From NCBI GenBank assembly GCA_949825045.1, contig OX463816.1:14255579-14319578 (forward strand): DNA of 64,000 bases, written 5' to 3'. The position numbers and the translations under genes are program-made. This document shows, piece by piece, positions 11,485 to 22,063 of the stretch; within the stretch, counting starts at the first letter, position 1; every line of letters starts with the position of its first letter. The notes below the pieces were generated by a model. The model worked only from the letters and a program-made list of their open reading frames with translations, made no database searches and had not been told where the DNA came from. The DNA comes from Argyresthia goedartella (lineage: Eukaryota; Arthropoda; Insecta; Lepidoptera; Argyresthiidae).

Positions 11485-11507
11485 CCTGCGGTGTGCCGAA
11501 GCCTTTA

Positions 11508-12615
11508 GGGCACTTGGGTACTACAAAACTATCGCGCTACCAAAAATACCTGAGTGTAGATTTACTTCGAGATAGTCTCTTTAGATTCAATCGGGCTAAC
11601 ATCTATAATCTAGCTTAATGAAGTTAGAAGTCCGATTCTACAATTTATGGACGTAACGTGCTGATCAAAAATATATATAAGTTTTGGTTGACTGTTGATA
11701 GCCCAAATAAAATAAATTAATAATAACTGTGCCAGGCTTTACTTTCTTTTCTGTTCTTCATAACGAATGGAGTAATAATAAAAGCAGTCACGTAATCGCT
11801 TAAAATAATTTTTTAATATCGAATGTAAAAATGCTCCGAAAATAGCGGTATTATTCACGCGTTTTCGATTAACGCTATAGCGTTTATACAAAACGTGACC
11901 AGAAATTAAACGGGAAGTGCGAAAAGAATTGTAATAACAAGTGTTATGGCATTGATTTATCATTATTTCCGGAAAGTTCACGAGCCTGTTTTGATGATTT
12001 ATGTTCGTAGTTTCGCGAGACCAACATGAATTATGCTAAAATAATGTGGCAGTTACGATGCTGCGTGGCTGACCCTACTGTGAGTATACAGACCCTCACA
12101 TATTAGTTCGGGAACATATTAATATCACATAAGACGGTGGGTAACTGAAAATTCGGTCAAATACCCATATTTGAAGCGCTGTTCCTACTAAAGAAGACGC
12201 TTTCAAAATCCCGTAAAAATATATGTTATGAAGACATATCTTTTCTTTAATCTGTGTATTTAAAAACATCATATGGAAACCACATGGAAAATAAAGTTGA
12301 TAGATGTTTTTGACCTAAAACTTACGAAAACATGCTATTTTTTGAGATCTAATAATAATATTGATATTATTACGTCAAAAAATAGGTACCTATTCAAAAT
12401 ATCTTAAAACTTATATTTTAAATTAAGAAATAATTAGTGGTTTTGAAGAAATAAATAAAAACACACTGTGTTCGCAATATTCTGCCGCAGCGACATATAG
12501 CAGCCATGTTGAAGTGTGGGCTGGTATGGACTTCATTTTAGTATGGTTGTGTCCAAAATTTCAACCACCAAAATCGAGTTACAAATTTAACCGATAGTCG
12601 AGTCTTAATTGACCG
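11508..12615. other. Unassigned AT-rich stretch
   Basis: No coding region or repeat that I can support. Confidence 0.35.
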
Positions 12616-12910
12616 CGCGAGCGAAGCGAGCGAAGGGCTCCATTTCGACAAGATAGGAGGCCGATTTTGCTTTCGTCTGCCTCTATGTTTGTGTGTCTGT
12701 CAGTTCCGGTCTAGGGGCCATAGTTTTCAAGCGATCCTCACAAAACTTGGCACACGTGTTCCTTGAATTAAATGATTTGTTTTTTTGTTTTTTTTTTTTC
12801 TTAAACCTAACGTGTGGGGTATCAAATTAAAGGGCTTAATGAGCCGGTTCTAAAAATATACAACAACTTTTCGGTCGCCTGTTTGCTAAAAATCCAAGAA
12901 ATATTTTCAA
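12616..12910. repeat. Probable interspersed repeat (CGCGCGAGCGAAGCGAGCG type)
   Basis: It starts with CGCGCGAGCGAAGCGAGCGA. A 'CTGTCAGTTCCG...CACAAAACTTGGCACACGTGTTC' type body and 'GTGTGGGGTATCAAATTAAAGGGC' follow. This layout recurs widely in lepidopteran genomes as I remember it. I see no ends, so the class and boundaries are uncertain. Confidence 0.35.
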
Positions 12911-15079
12911 AACATACCCAGTTTGGTCTCCTCGAAGTAGGAGATTAGTAAAGAGGATCTATACAGACCATGAGAGTGAGTGAAATAGACTATAACTATT
13001 TTCGTGAAAAGTCAATAGATTGTATTTGAAATCGCAAAACGTAGTTTACAAAGTTATTGGTAACTTTACTACATTTAAAATACTTACCTATAAATTGGTT
13101 CACAGTCCCCCCTGATAGCTAGGTCTACTGCCCACAGGGCCACTAGTAGTTATAAAATGTTCGGTAATTCTTCAATTGAAAAGCAATATCCATAATATCC
13201 CTTTGTTTCCTCTCTTCTTGTGGCTCACAGCAGTGTAGAGACACGTACTAACAAACTACAAAATACATACTTCTATGCTCTAACCCAGATATCTGTTCTA
13301 CAAGAAGGTTCACCTGCATCCAGTCACTTTAATCAAACACTCAGTCCAGAGCCATAGATCATTAGGTTCATAATGGCCCACACATATCTCAGAGGAGGCA
13401 GGCCTCGGCCGGTAACAAACAGTTTGCAATTTAATTGAATTATGTCACTGGTCGCCGTTTGCCGTCTCAATTTGAAGTAATTTATAACCTGTGGACCAAT
13501 TCCACTAATAATAAGGAAAAGTAAAAGGGCCAATAGCGTCTCAAGTCGCAATAGAGTATCAGTCGTAAACGAGTAACAGGGTAGCACCTATTAGTTCAGC
13601 ATTATCAGCATACATACATTATTAATATGCTCACGCTTTTGTTCTGGAAGAGAATAAAGACCTCCTTGCTACGATCCTGGCATACATCTGTCGCTTCCTC
13701 AACATTAGTCTTCATACAAGCTCGCCTTTGCTCTTTAGCTTAGTAAATTAGTGCTCACAAAGGGGGTCTAGATTGAAAAGTCGAATTCGTATATGTAGTT
13801 ATATTTTTGAATAGCAATTTAATTCTTTAACTTTCTTTAGGGAACTTCTTGTTTTCAAGTTAAAAAGAAATGTTTGACCAAAAAAGTGAGGTAAAAATAC
13901 ATATTTTTTTCGAAGCTCACATCTTAGGCAACGGTTAAGAATAGGTAAAAAGTATATAATAGAATTAACGTTGTAGAGAATTTCATTAGCTTTCATTGTG
14001 GGTAGATAAAAAAATCCTATTACGCGTCGTTTTTTAGACGTAAGCAAAGAACCAAAAAACGTGACCTTCTTTGTACCCCCATGGGACTAACCTCACCTCA
14101 GAGAGGTAAGGATTTTCAGTATGTTTGTCAACTGACTAGTCCAAACAAAGTACCGAAGTCAGTTTTTATGCGTGTGTAGTTTTAAATTATTTGATACTTA
14201 GGTTATTTTAATTGACGATGCACTTTGCGGATTCTTTATTTTATTTCGATTATATATGACATAATTTTGATGATACATAACTATTGTAAGTTAATTTTGA
14301 TAAAATTGGATAGAATCGAATATTTTCCCGAAGTCAAACTTTCTGGTTTTGACTTTACCATCTAGAATGATTCGTTTACTAGTTTATTTTTACAAAAAAT
14401 CGCCTATTCGGTCTTTGCAGGACCAACTGTAGAACTTTGTGGAACTTACCTTAAGTTCAAGGTTTTTGGAGTAGATAGAGACATACTTTTCAATATATTA
14501 AAATCAATTCATAACCATTCATTAATTTAATATTTGTACATTAGTTAGGTTATTCTGTGTTTATTTGTAAGCTGTTTGAAGTAATTATTTTAAAATCAAA
14601 TGAATTCAATCTACCTATTCATAACCAGACGATGAGCTGAAAAATGTCAGTGGCAGTGGGCTCATAATATGGGATCTAGCAACTTTAGCTAACACTTTTT
14701 GTGAATACGGCCACGGGTGACTTGTCTGTATCTATGATATGCCCTAAAACTGATATCAATTGTGCAATTGTTTTAGTTTAGTGGAATACGGCCTCTCGCC
14801 GTATTAGTATATAGCTTGGTCGCCATTTGATCGTGATAGACGACAGGCGGAAGATAATCGGTGGTATTTACGCAAATAAGAAGTGAATAACGATTTTGTA
14901 TCCACATAGAGAGATACTGAGAACTATTAGAAAATACTCAGGTTTTCAGGCATATTTAGTTTTAAGTTGGAATGACTCCCTCAAACCCAACACAATGTAT
15001 CAAATATCTTTTTGTTACCTGGATAAGTATATGTCCGTAAGTCTGTACTAGCTAAATTCGGAGTTCCACCATTTGCTCC
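12911..15079. other. Unassigned AT-rich stretch
   Basis: No gene, RNA or convincing repeat. Several frames of 80-85 codons exist on the minus strand (13333-13587, 13799-14047) but show no motif and no coding-like composition. Confidence 0.35.
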
Positions 15080-15187
15080 TTAACCTCTTGAATACCACCG
15101 GCGTCAGCTGACGCCACTTTTCCGTTATAGGTTTTAAATTTTATCACCATGGCATAAGGTTCAAAATAAAAAAAAAATAGAGGTTAA
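15080..15187. mobile_element. Small TTAA-flanked MITE, copy 1
   Basis: The unit begins TTAACCTCTTGAATACCACC and ends AGAGGTTAA, with TTAA at both borders (15080-15083, 15184-15187). The interior CCGTTATAGGTTTTAAATTT and CCATGGCATAAGGTTCAAAA is shared, in the opposite orientation, with 40454-40585. That makes the two a family. It is about 100 bp long and has no coding capacity. The TTAA borders suggest mobilisation by a piggyBac-type transposase. Confidence 0.65.
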
Positions 15188-16375
15188 AACTTAAACAATG
15201 CTGTACCAAGCAAAAGTTAGTATATGGTGCCATGCCAAGCTAATTCTGGCCTACGCGGTATAATCGGCTAAGTTTCGTGTTAAGGAGGGTTAACAGGCTT
15301 TCTGATTAACCCTAAGAGGGCGATGCTTGGCCCTTCGCTCATATAAACTTGAATATGAAATGGCGAGATGAAGTTTCTTGGGTAAATAGCTCTAATAAGG
15401 CAAAGAGGAGGAAATCCCTCCGTCTACGAGTAAGTAAAGCAGTAGTAGTCGTTTGGGTAATACGGACGGAACCCTAAAACAAATATTTATTTATGCTCTA
15501 ATTACATGCATTTAATGTTAACTGACGAGTCACTATTTATTTATTAAATACCTAGTTATTATATATATATATATTTAAATAGTAATACGTTGAATGTAAC
15601 TTAAATATCTCGTACTGAATTATTGGGTGAAAGTAGACCAGCTTTGTGCCTCTGAAACCCTGTGCTGGAAAAGGATATGTCGAATGTTTAATGACGAATT
15701 TGGTATTCAGTAAAGCCGATTTTAACTATAGGTAAAGGCTTTGGCCTTAGGTTTGAATATAAAATAATACAGCAAGACTAAAAAATAAACAATCAACAAC
15801 CATAGTATGATCTCATCTCAGATGCACATCACGTATACCGGCACTAACGAACCAACATAACTAAATGCACTATAAAATTGCTAAGCTCGAATTTTCGTTC
15901 TTGATCGTAAAGCTTGCTTTTAAGCTTTCATGCCAACGTGATAACGGTACCATTACTTACCGTGAAGAAAAAACACTGAAAAAGGAAAAGAATTACGGAC
16001 TACGGTGCTACGTAGACAAAGCTTTTATTTCTTCCCTCCCTTTCGATTCTAAGTACTTATTCTTACAATTTCCTTTCAAACAATAACATTTCTTCAGCCG
16101 AGCTGTAGGGGGAAATTCATTTCCTCTAAGCTATTAATGGTATAACTGTGAAGAAATTCCAAAATACACGTACGTGTCTTCTCTAAAACACAATTTACTA
16201 CTACGTGCAATGTAACTTCATTTTGGAGCTAGACGTTGCTGTCTTATAGCATTCACAATCAATTACCAGAGTCATTGATGCGTCTTTGAATTCTCAGTAG
16301 GGTCAAAATAACATCACAATGGTGATTATTCTACAAAGTAGGAATGTACCTCCTTACAAAGTTCTTAAAGGCGTC
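15188..16375. other. Unassigned AT-rich stretch
   Basis: A (TA)n run lies at about 15558-15573. The 73-codon plus-strand frame at 15865-16086 has no recognisable feature. Nothing else is supported. Confidence 0.35.
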
Positions 16376-16533
16376 TAGACTGAATCAGGGTTCCTAATGT
16401 CTTATTAAGAGAGATGTAATAGGAGCCCTGAATGAAAGTTGGGAGCAGTCTCCAATAGGGATACTACCCTTATCCCATATTGGGGGGGCTACGCCAACTT
16501 TCATATAGGGCCCTGATTCATGGTGGCTAGATA
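16376..16533. repeat. Fold-back repeat / MITE
   Basis: TGAATCAGGG with following CCTA on the left pairs with TAGGGCCCTGATTCA on the right. GAATGAAAGTTGGG pairs with CCAACTTTCAT, and CCAATAGGGAT with ATCCCATATTGG. The whole is an imperfect palindrome of about 155 bases. No target duplication is clear. Confidence 0.55.
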
Positions 16534-17582
16534 TCTTGAATAACAAAGAAACATTTTAGTACAGACATACTTCTACCGTAAAAAACTAACACAATTACCA
16601 AATATGCATATCAATCACTGCATCCATAATACAGACACTGACTGTTAAGCACAAGAGGTATCATAAAAAACATTAACTTGTTACCTAACTACAAAGTTGT
16701 GGTCCGTCTAATTCGTTTTCATAACACTCCCGTATGATGGGAATACATGATACGAACATATCTCGCTCGCCGACTTAGGTAAGTTTTGTTTTCAAATGTT
16801 CCAAGTTATACTGTTTGCGCTATAAACGGCTAAGCCCAGGGGTAGGTTGATCCTATTTACGCAAGATCTGTTTGTTATGCTTCCATTCTCACTGCCTTTC
16901 AGATGCCATTCAAGAAGTACTCTTAGTAACTTTTTTGCCAGAATTCATAAAGAGAAGCGCCTGTTAAAACGAAAACACAACCTTTTTCACTCTTTCTCCT
17001 TAGGTCCCACCCAGTTAACTCCCTAAACATGCTTTCTTGTGTGCTCACTACTTTTCCGAGAGTCAAAAATTGCACCCTGTACAAGAATATTTCGTTTGAT
17101 AACATCGATAATACGGAGTATACTGGCGAAACGGGAATAACTTTATCCGGGTCCCGGAAAATTATGAACGGTTCGCGGACCGGCCATCGAAGAGAGGAAG
17201 GCAAGGTATTAATATTATTAACGATTTGGGAAAGCCTCTTACAGATGTTTATCCGGATTAGCCAGATTCCCACCCGCCACTTAGAAGGGATATCAATTTA
17301 CCGGCTATCAACATTTTAATTAATGGTTTTGGTCATACGAGTTAGTGTGCGATTTGGGATTGTAGCGTCAAAGTTTGTTAAATTAGAGTGTGTGGATCCA
17401 GGATACAGGTGTGTCTACATGTAAATATTTAAAAATATAGATATGATATTCAAAATACATTTCGCTCTTTGATTCGCTTATCCTATCTGTATAACCCATC
17501 GATTTCATTACCGAGCTATGATCGAGTAAGTTTTAGGTGCTTTTTATGAATGTTAGTTCCTCCAGTTGTGCTTTGATTTATT
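16534..17582. other. Unassigned stretch left of the first Pao/BEL element
   Basis: The overlapping frames on both strands at 16923-17319 have no recognisable motif. I see no gene or repeat here. Confidence 0.35.
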
Positions 17583-17587
17583 GACGG

Positions 17588-18107
17588 TGATTAAATTCCA
17601 CGCCTTAACCGACAGGGCGTGGAATCTTGGTAGGGTTGTTTTTCAGTGGAATGTCACAAAGCAGTACTGACCTTGACGCCGTGGACCGGCCTTCGAAAGC
17701 TCAATTCGAGGCAGGAAAACGGGATGAGGAACACCAGGGTAGGGGGGAGGGGAGTCGAATCTTACTCTCGTCGCAGCCCGAAGCTGTCGCCGTCGTGATG
17801 CTTGCCGACACGAGGGTCGCTATCCGAACGCGACGAATTGATCACCGAATCACTTCAACCTTTCAAAGCACGAAGCACTCACTCCGATGACGTGAAATCT
17901 ACTTATTTCCCGACGATTGTTCCGCGATTATTATAATTGACATTCAACCAAGCTTCCCGATGCTGGCGCCGACTTTTCCATGTGCCAAAGTTAACCTCTA
18001 ACTCGTCATTTCGTTTCTATACAAGTGACAGCTAGTTATGTCCCGATCACTCGCGGTCGATCCGCGCAACGAAAAACCGGTGCGTTCCGAAGCATAAATA
18101 TTAAACA
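17588..18107 (-). repeat. 3' LTR of Pao/BEL copy 1
   Basis: It is 520 bases long and matches 24488-25011 with about ten substitutions, lacking one ACTC unit present there. A 10-bp inverted repeat, ATTCCACGCC (17595-17604) with GGCGTGGAAT (17616-17625), forms a hairpin near the LTR terminus and is conserved in both LTRs. The 87-codon frame within it is spurious. Confidence 0.93.
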
Positions 18108-18120
18108 GTCACCCTCCCGG
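18108..18120 (-). promoter_or_regulatory. Candidate polypurine tract, Pao/BEL copy 1
   Basis: Read on the minus strand, a GGGAGGGTGA-like purine run directly abuts the 3' LTR. Pao/BEL copy 2 has GGGCGGGTGAT at the equivalent place. Purine runs here prime plus-strand DNA synthesis in LTR elements. Confidence 0.5.
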
Positions 18121-18267
18121 AAAGGCCCGAACCTGTCCCTAATCAATAGGAAGGCGAGAAAGTGTTGCGACCGCTCTCTTGAGGACCGAGTACCCCACCT
18201 TGACTTCTGCTGATCGAGGCGTGCCATCCCGACCCGTGTACAAATTGACGATCCGTCCTCGTCTCCA

Positions 18268-19191
18268 TCACAATGATGGCAGGTTCGCATCCTTAATCAG
18301 CACCAAATCACCGACTTGAGGGGGGCTCGTCCGGTCAGTCCACTTAAGGCGCTGCTGCAAGATGTGCAAGTACTCAAGGGACCACCGTTTCCAAAAATCT
18401 TGAGCCATCAGCTGCAACATCTGCCACCTAGTTAACCGACTTAACTTAACATCACCGAATGGGTATTCTGGCAGGGCGTTAAGGGGCTGACCTATCAGGA
18501 AGTAACCCGGCGTTAACGCTTCCAAATCATTTGGATCCGAACTGAGCGGGCACAACGGACGCGAGTTCAGGGTCATTTCAATTTTACAGAACAGCGTCGC
18601 AAGCTCTTCAAAGCGTAGAGAGGTCTCACCGATGATCCTCGTCAGGTGCGACTTAGCCGATTTAACCGCAGCCACAAAAATTCCTCCCCAATGAGGACAT
18701 CCCGGCGGACTGAAAACCCATTCAATCCCTCGTCGGGAGCACGCCGTACCGATGGCGTCCTGGTTACCGTTCAGGAATTGAGTGATCTCCTGCAGATATC
18801 GCCTGGCTCCGACAAAATTTGTGCCGTTGTCCGAACGGATTAATGTCGGGAGGCCCCTTCGTGAGACGAACCGATCCAGACATGCGATAAATGCCTCTGT
18901 AGTGAGGTCACTGACCACCTCCAAGTGGACTGCCTTCGTTGCCAAGCACACGAAGACGCACAGGTATGCCTTCACTAATCTGGCGTTCCGTAGCTGTGGA
19001 GACTTGACCATGAATGGTCCCGCGAAATCCGTTCCGACACCCGCAAAGGGCCGGATTTCGTTAACCCTATCCGAGGGCAAATCGCCCATCTGGGGCTGCA
19101 TCGTAGCCGCCTTGGCCCGATAACAAGGCAGGCACCGAAATACGACGCTACGCACTAAGCGTCTTCCCGAGACGCCATCAAGGCGTGGCAT
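18268..19191 (-). CDS. Pao/BEL copy 1 integrase region (catalytic Glu lost)
   Basis: This open segment of 307 residues covers the end of the zinc-binding HHCC domain (CLPC) and the integrase core that joins element DNA to the chromosome. The first two acidic residues are present: Asp55 in VGTDFAGPF and Asp121 in IRSDNGTNF. The third should be Glu in HWGG.F(E)AAVKSAK but is Val173 (GTG, codon 18675-18673); Pao/BEL copy 2 has GAG there. The C-terminal part (FWKRWSLEYLHILQQR, VGDLVLIKD) is conserved. The initiator Met is only the first in this frame: the true reading comes from upstream, where about 25 bases are missing relative to copy 2 and shift the frame. Confidence 0.88.
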   Translation of the reverse strand: MPRLDGVSGRRLVRSVVFRCLPCYRAKAATMQPQMGDLPSDRVNEIRPFAGVGTDFAGPFMVKSPQLRNARLVKAYLCVFVCLATKAVHLEVVSDLTTEAFIACLDRFVSRRGLPTLIRSDNGTNFVGARRYLQEITQFLNGNQDAIGTACSRRGIEWVFSPPGCPHWGGIFVAAVKSAKSHLTRIIGETSLRFEELATLFCKIEMTLNSRPLCPLSSDPNDLEALTPGYFLIGQPLNALPEYPFGDVKLSRLTRWQMLQLMAQDFWKRWSLEYLHILQQRLKWTDRTSPPQVGDLVLIKDANLPSL

Positions 19192-21065
19192 CCGATATGC
19201 CCATTCCGAATGTGTCGATCCTGTATCAACAGTTCGACCAACTTCCCTTTCCTAGGGAGTAACAACGGGTGGCGAGCCGCATAAGGCAGGTTGGCATTCC
19301 GCAGCCGACCTCCTACCCTCAGCAATCCTTGAGGGTCAATAAACGGGTTGAGCCGAGCCACAGCTCCCTTCAGTTGGACGCGTCCGCGTCTCAGAATGTC
19401 CAGTTCGGACTTAAAGTGCACCGTCTGCACGTTCCGCACCAATGCGAACAACGCATGGTTCCGTTCCCGTGGTGTCAGGACCTGTGTCCGCACCCGTTGC
19501 GCCTCAGAATTGCGACAATTCCGCGCAAATCGGAAGATCCAGGCGGTCACATTGACCAGCTTGTCGAGTGAGCTGTACCGTTCCAGCAGGCTGAACTCCT
19601 CTTCCGGCTCTGGTTGCGTCGTACAGACACCGACTGTCAAGGCGCCGTTCGCCGAGGTAACGCGTGGACTCATTGGCCAATCCGATTCGGCTTGAGTCAA
19701 CCATTTTGGACCCCACCACAAGGGATGTCCAACTAACTCCGGAGCGTGACACCCACGAGACGCACAGTCTGCTGGGTTCATTTCCCCTGGAACATGTCTT
19801 CAGATTAAGGGAACCTCCGAATTCAAAATCTGCGAAACCCGATTCGCCACAAAAATCTCCAGCTTGTGAACTGAAGCCTTCAGCCAGCATTACACGATCT
19901 GGCTGTCCGTCCAAGCGTAGACCGTATCTTCTAACGCTTTTGACCCACGAAGAACCGTCATCGTGTGGTTGACCAGACGAGTCAGGAGAGCCGCTCCTGA
20001 AAGCTCTAATTTGGGAATGGTCAGGCGAGTGCGCAACGGCGCAACCTTGCTCTTGGCCATGACCAACCGCACATCAACCTCCCCCGAGGAGTCGACCGTA
20101 CGCAGATACACGGCAGCTCCGTAGCCCTTCTCCGAGGCATCGCAAAACCCATGCAGGGTGGCGGTGTATCGTTTGGTGGGGACCAACCTCCGTGGCAGTG
20201 AAATCCGATTGATGCCAGGGAGGGTCGAAAAGAACGAGTCCCACTCTGAGCTCAATGAACCGCCGATCGGGTCGTCCCATTTCAGCTCAGCAGACCACAA
20301 TTGCTGCATAAAACACTTGAGCTGAAATGTTACCGGGGTGATCCACCCGTTTGGATCAAATGTCCTAGCCACCGTTGAAAGGACGTTCCGTTTCGTCCAG
20401 ACCTTCGGGGAGTCCAACTCGACCCGATACGAAAACATGTCTGACACCGGCTGGTACTGGACGCCTAATACCGACAACATATTCGGATTTTCCAGATTTT
20501 CGAAAATGTGGGGATCCTGCTGGTAGTCATCCTGAAGACCAGACAGTAACTCTGAAGAGTTCGACATCCATTTCCGGAGCTCGTAACCTCCACCCCGTAA
20601 GAGCTCAACTAGCTCGTCCCGTCGAGCGAGCGCCTCCTCTACGGAATCTGCACCGGTACAGATATCGTCCACGTAGAGATCCTGCTCCAGGATCGCTGCT
20701 CCTCTAGGGAAATTTAACCGTTCTCGATCCGCTAACTCCCGCAGAGTGCGAATCGCCAAATAAGGACTAGACCGTAGCCCGTACGTGTTGGTGTTCAGCT
20801 CGTACACCTTGATGGGCTGATCTGGGCTCTCTCGCCACAGTATCAGCTGATACCGTCTATCGTCAGGGTGAATGACCGTCTGCCTAAACATCATCCGGAT
20901 GTCAGCTACAAACACAACATTGTGTCGACGGAACCGTGTGATAACATCCGCGATGTCATGGTTCAACTTCGGCCCTGAATGCAAACACTGGTTCAGGTTC
21001 ATGCCGTTAGATGTTGATGCCGATCCATCGAACACTGCCCGTATTTTGCCCTCCGGGGTCCTCAA
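19155..21065 (-). pseudogene. Pao/BEL copy 1 reverse transcriptase - RNase H - integrase N-terminus, one nonsense codon
   Basis: One frame runs from 21065 to 19155, broken only by TAA at 19892-19890. The 391 residues before the stop hold the RT: VFVADIRMMFRQ (motif A region), YGLRSSPYLA, and LYVDDICTG with YVDD at residues 131-134, the form typical of BEL/Pao. They continue into RNase H with LHGFCDASEKGYGAA (Asp), IPKLELSGAALL (Glu) and YAWTDSQIV (Asp). After the stop the same frame continues through the tether CASRGC...ELVGHPLWWGP and the integrase HHCC start (ARHPLLLP, DRHIRNGHIGCHAL). It ends at a frameshift near 19160-19190. The upstream part of the RT is in another frame. Confidence 0.9.
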
Positions 21066-21184
21066 GACAAGCAGTGGTCTTCACGCTTCCAGTCGATACC
21101 CGAAACCGACATGTGGCCGAGCGACTCGTATTCCCGCATGAAATCGACGTACTTCTGCCGGAAAATCCCGTCACGCTTCATGCG

Positions 21185-21933
21185 TCATTCCATCGACAGA
21201 AGCCGCGTCTCGGCTGCATGGTGTGAACTGCCCAGCGGTGGGCGATCACTCCAGAATGGAAGACGTGTGAGAAATCGACCTGACCGAAGGCGACCAGTAT
21301 TGTTCCGATAAAACTGTTCACACTCTTCTTCAACCGGGTCCAACCGGCGGACCGTAGGTGGTTCCTCCACCTCCCAAAACTTCTGTATCACCTCCGAGAG
21401 TACAGAACCGAATAAGGGACTACGAGGCGTGGGGCAGCCGACATGATCGGATCCATTACCGCATGGCCCAGTCTGGTGTTGACCGAAACCAGACCAGTCG
21501 CCTGCAACACGTGGACACCTGGCACTAACAGGTATCCCAAGGCATCAACACCCAATTAAATGTCTACTGGGCCCGGAATATCAAACTCCGGGTCAGCCAG
21601 TGACAACCCAGCGACCAACTGTCGCACCGAGGGTGACAACCGTACGTGAGGGTGTGAGCCCATCACATTAGGCATGACTAATACCGTGACCGTCAGATTC
21701 ACCGATGAATCCACCCGTGACGAGAGAGTAATCCGACATACTCCCTTAACGGAACCGACTTCCGTGTTCCCAATTCCCCGAATGGAATGTGGATACTCCC
21801 TTACCGAAATGCCCAACCGTCTTACAAGGTTGCACGAGACTAAGCACCCCTGGGCCCCCGAGTCCAATAGTGCTCGTGCCATACATGATTTGCCGTCCGA
21901 ACTCCACGCTATCACAGAGGCGGTGGGGAGCAT
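21185..21933 (-). pseudogene. Pao/BEL copy 1 aspartic protease and RT linker, frameshifted
   Basis: The segment from 21933 carries the protease: RALLDSGAQGCLVS with the catalytic DSG, then the flap-like RGIGN. It matches copy 2 closely up to GPVDI, where TAA (21558-21556) replaces the expected leucine codon. Coding similarity continues past the stop (LGVDALGYLLV) and re-enters another frame at about 21391-21185 with FWEVEEPPTVRRLDPVEEE and RLPFWSDRPPLG. At least two frame changes separate protease from RT. Confidence 0.85.
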
Positions 21934-22063
21934 GAACGTCTGTGGAGTGGCGGCACCCTGTAAGTGGGCGGCGTGTCCCTAGCGGGAACCTCCGTGGGAT
22001 CCGAACCCGCTCAGGCCTCCGTCGGCCGTGGAGTAACTCGGCTGCTAATATGCCACCGGCATA

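Larger units (their letters stand above)
8082..11504. mobile_element. Candidate TTA-flanked (PIF/Harbinger-like) element carrying a nested CR1-like insertion
   Basis: AGGCTTCGGCACACCGCAGG at 8082-8101 is matched by its exact reverse complement at 11485-11504. TTA lies immediately outside both ends (8079-8081 and 11505-11507), the 3-bp duplication typical of PIF/Harbinger. About 1.8 kb of the interval is a younger non-LTR insertion (8.14-9.94 kb). No transposase is visible. A weaker second right-end-like sequence (GTCCCGCCTGCGGCACAGAC, about 10027-10046) means the real boundary could be nearer, or that two related copies lie side by side. Confidence 0.45.

Noticed and set aside
17627..17890. 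Short protein in the LTR (also at 24527-24799)
   Set aside because: It lies wholly in the LTR and differs between the two LTRs by an indel; there are no domain features.
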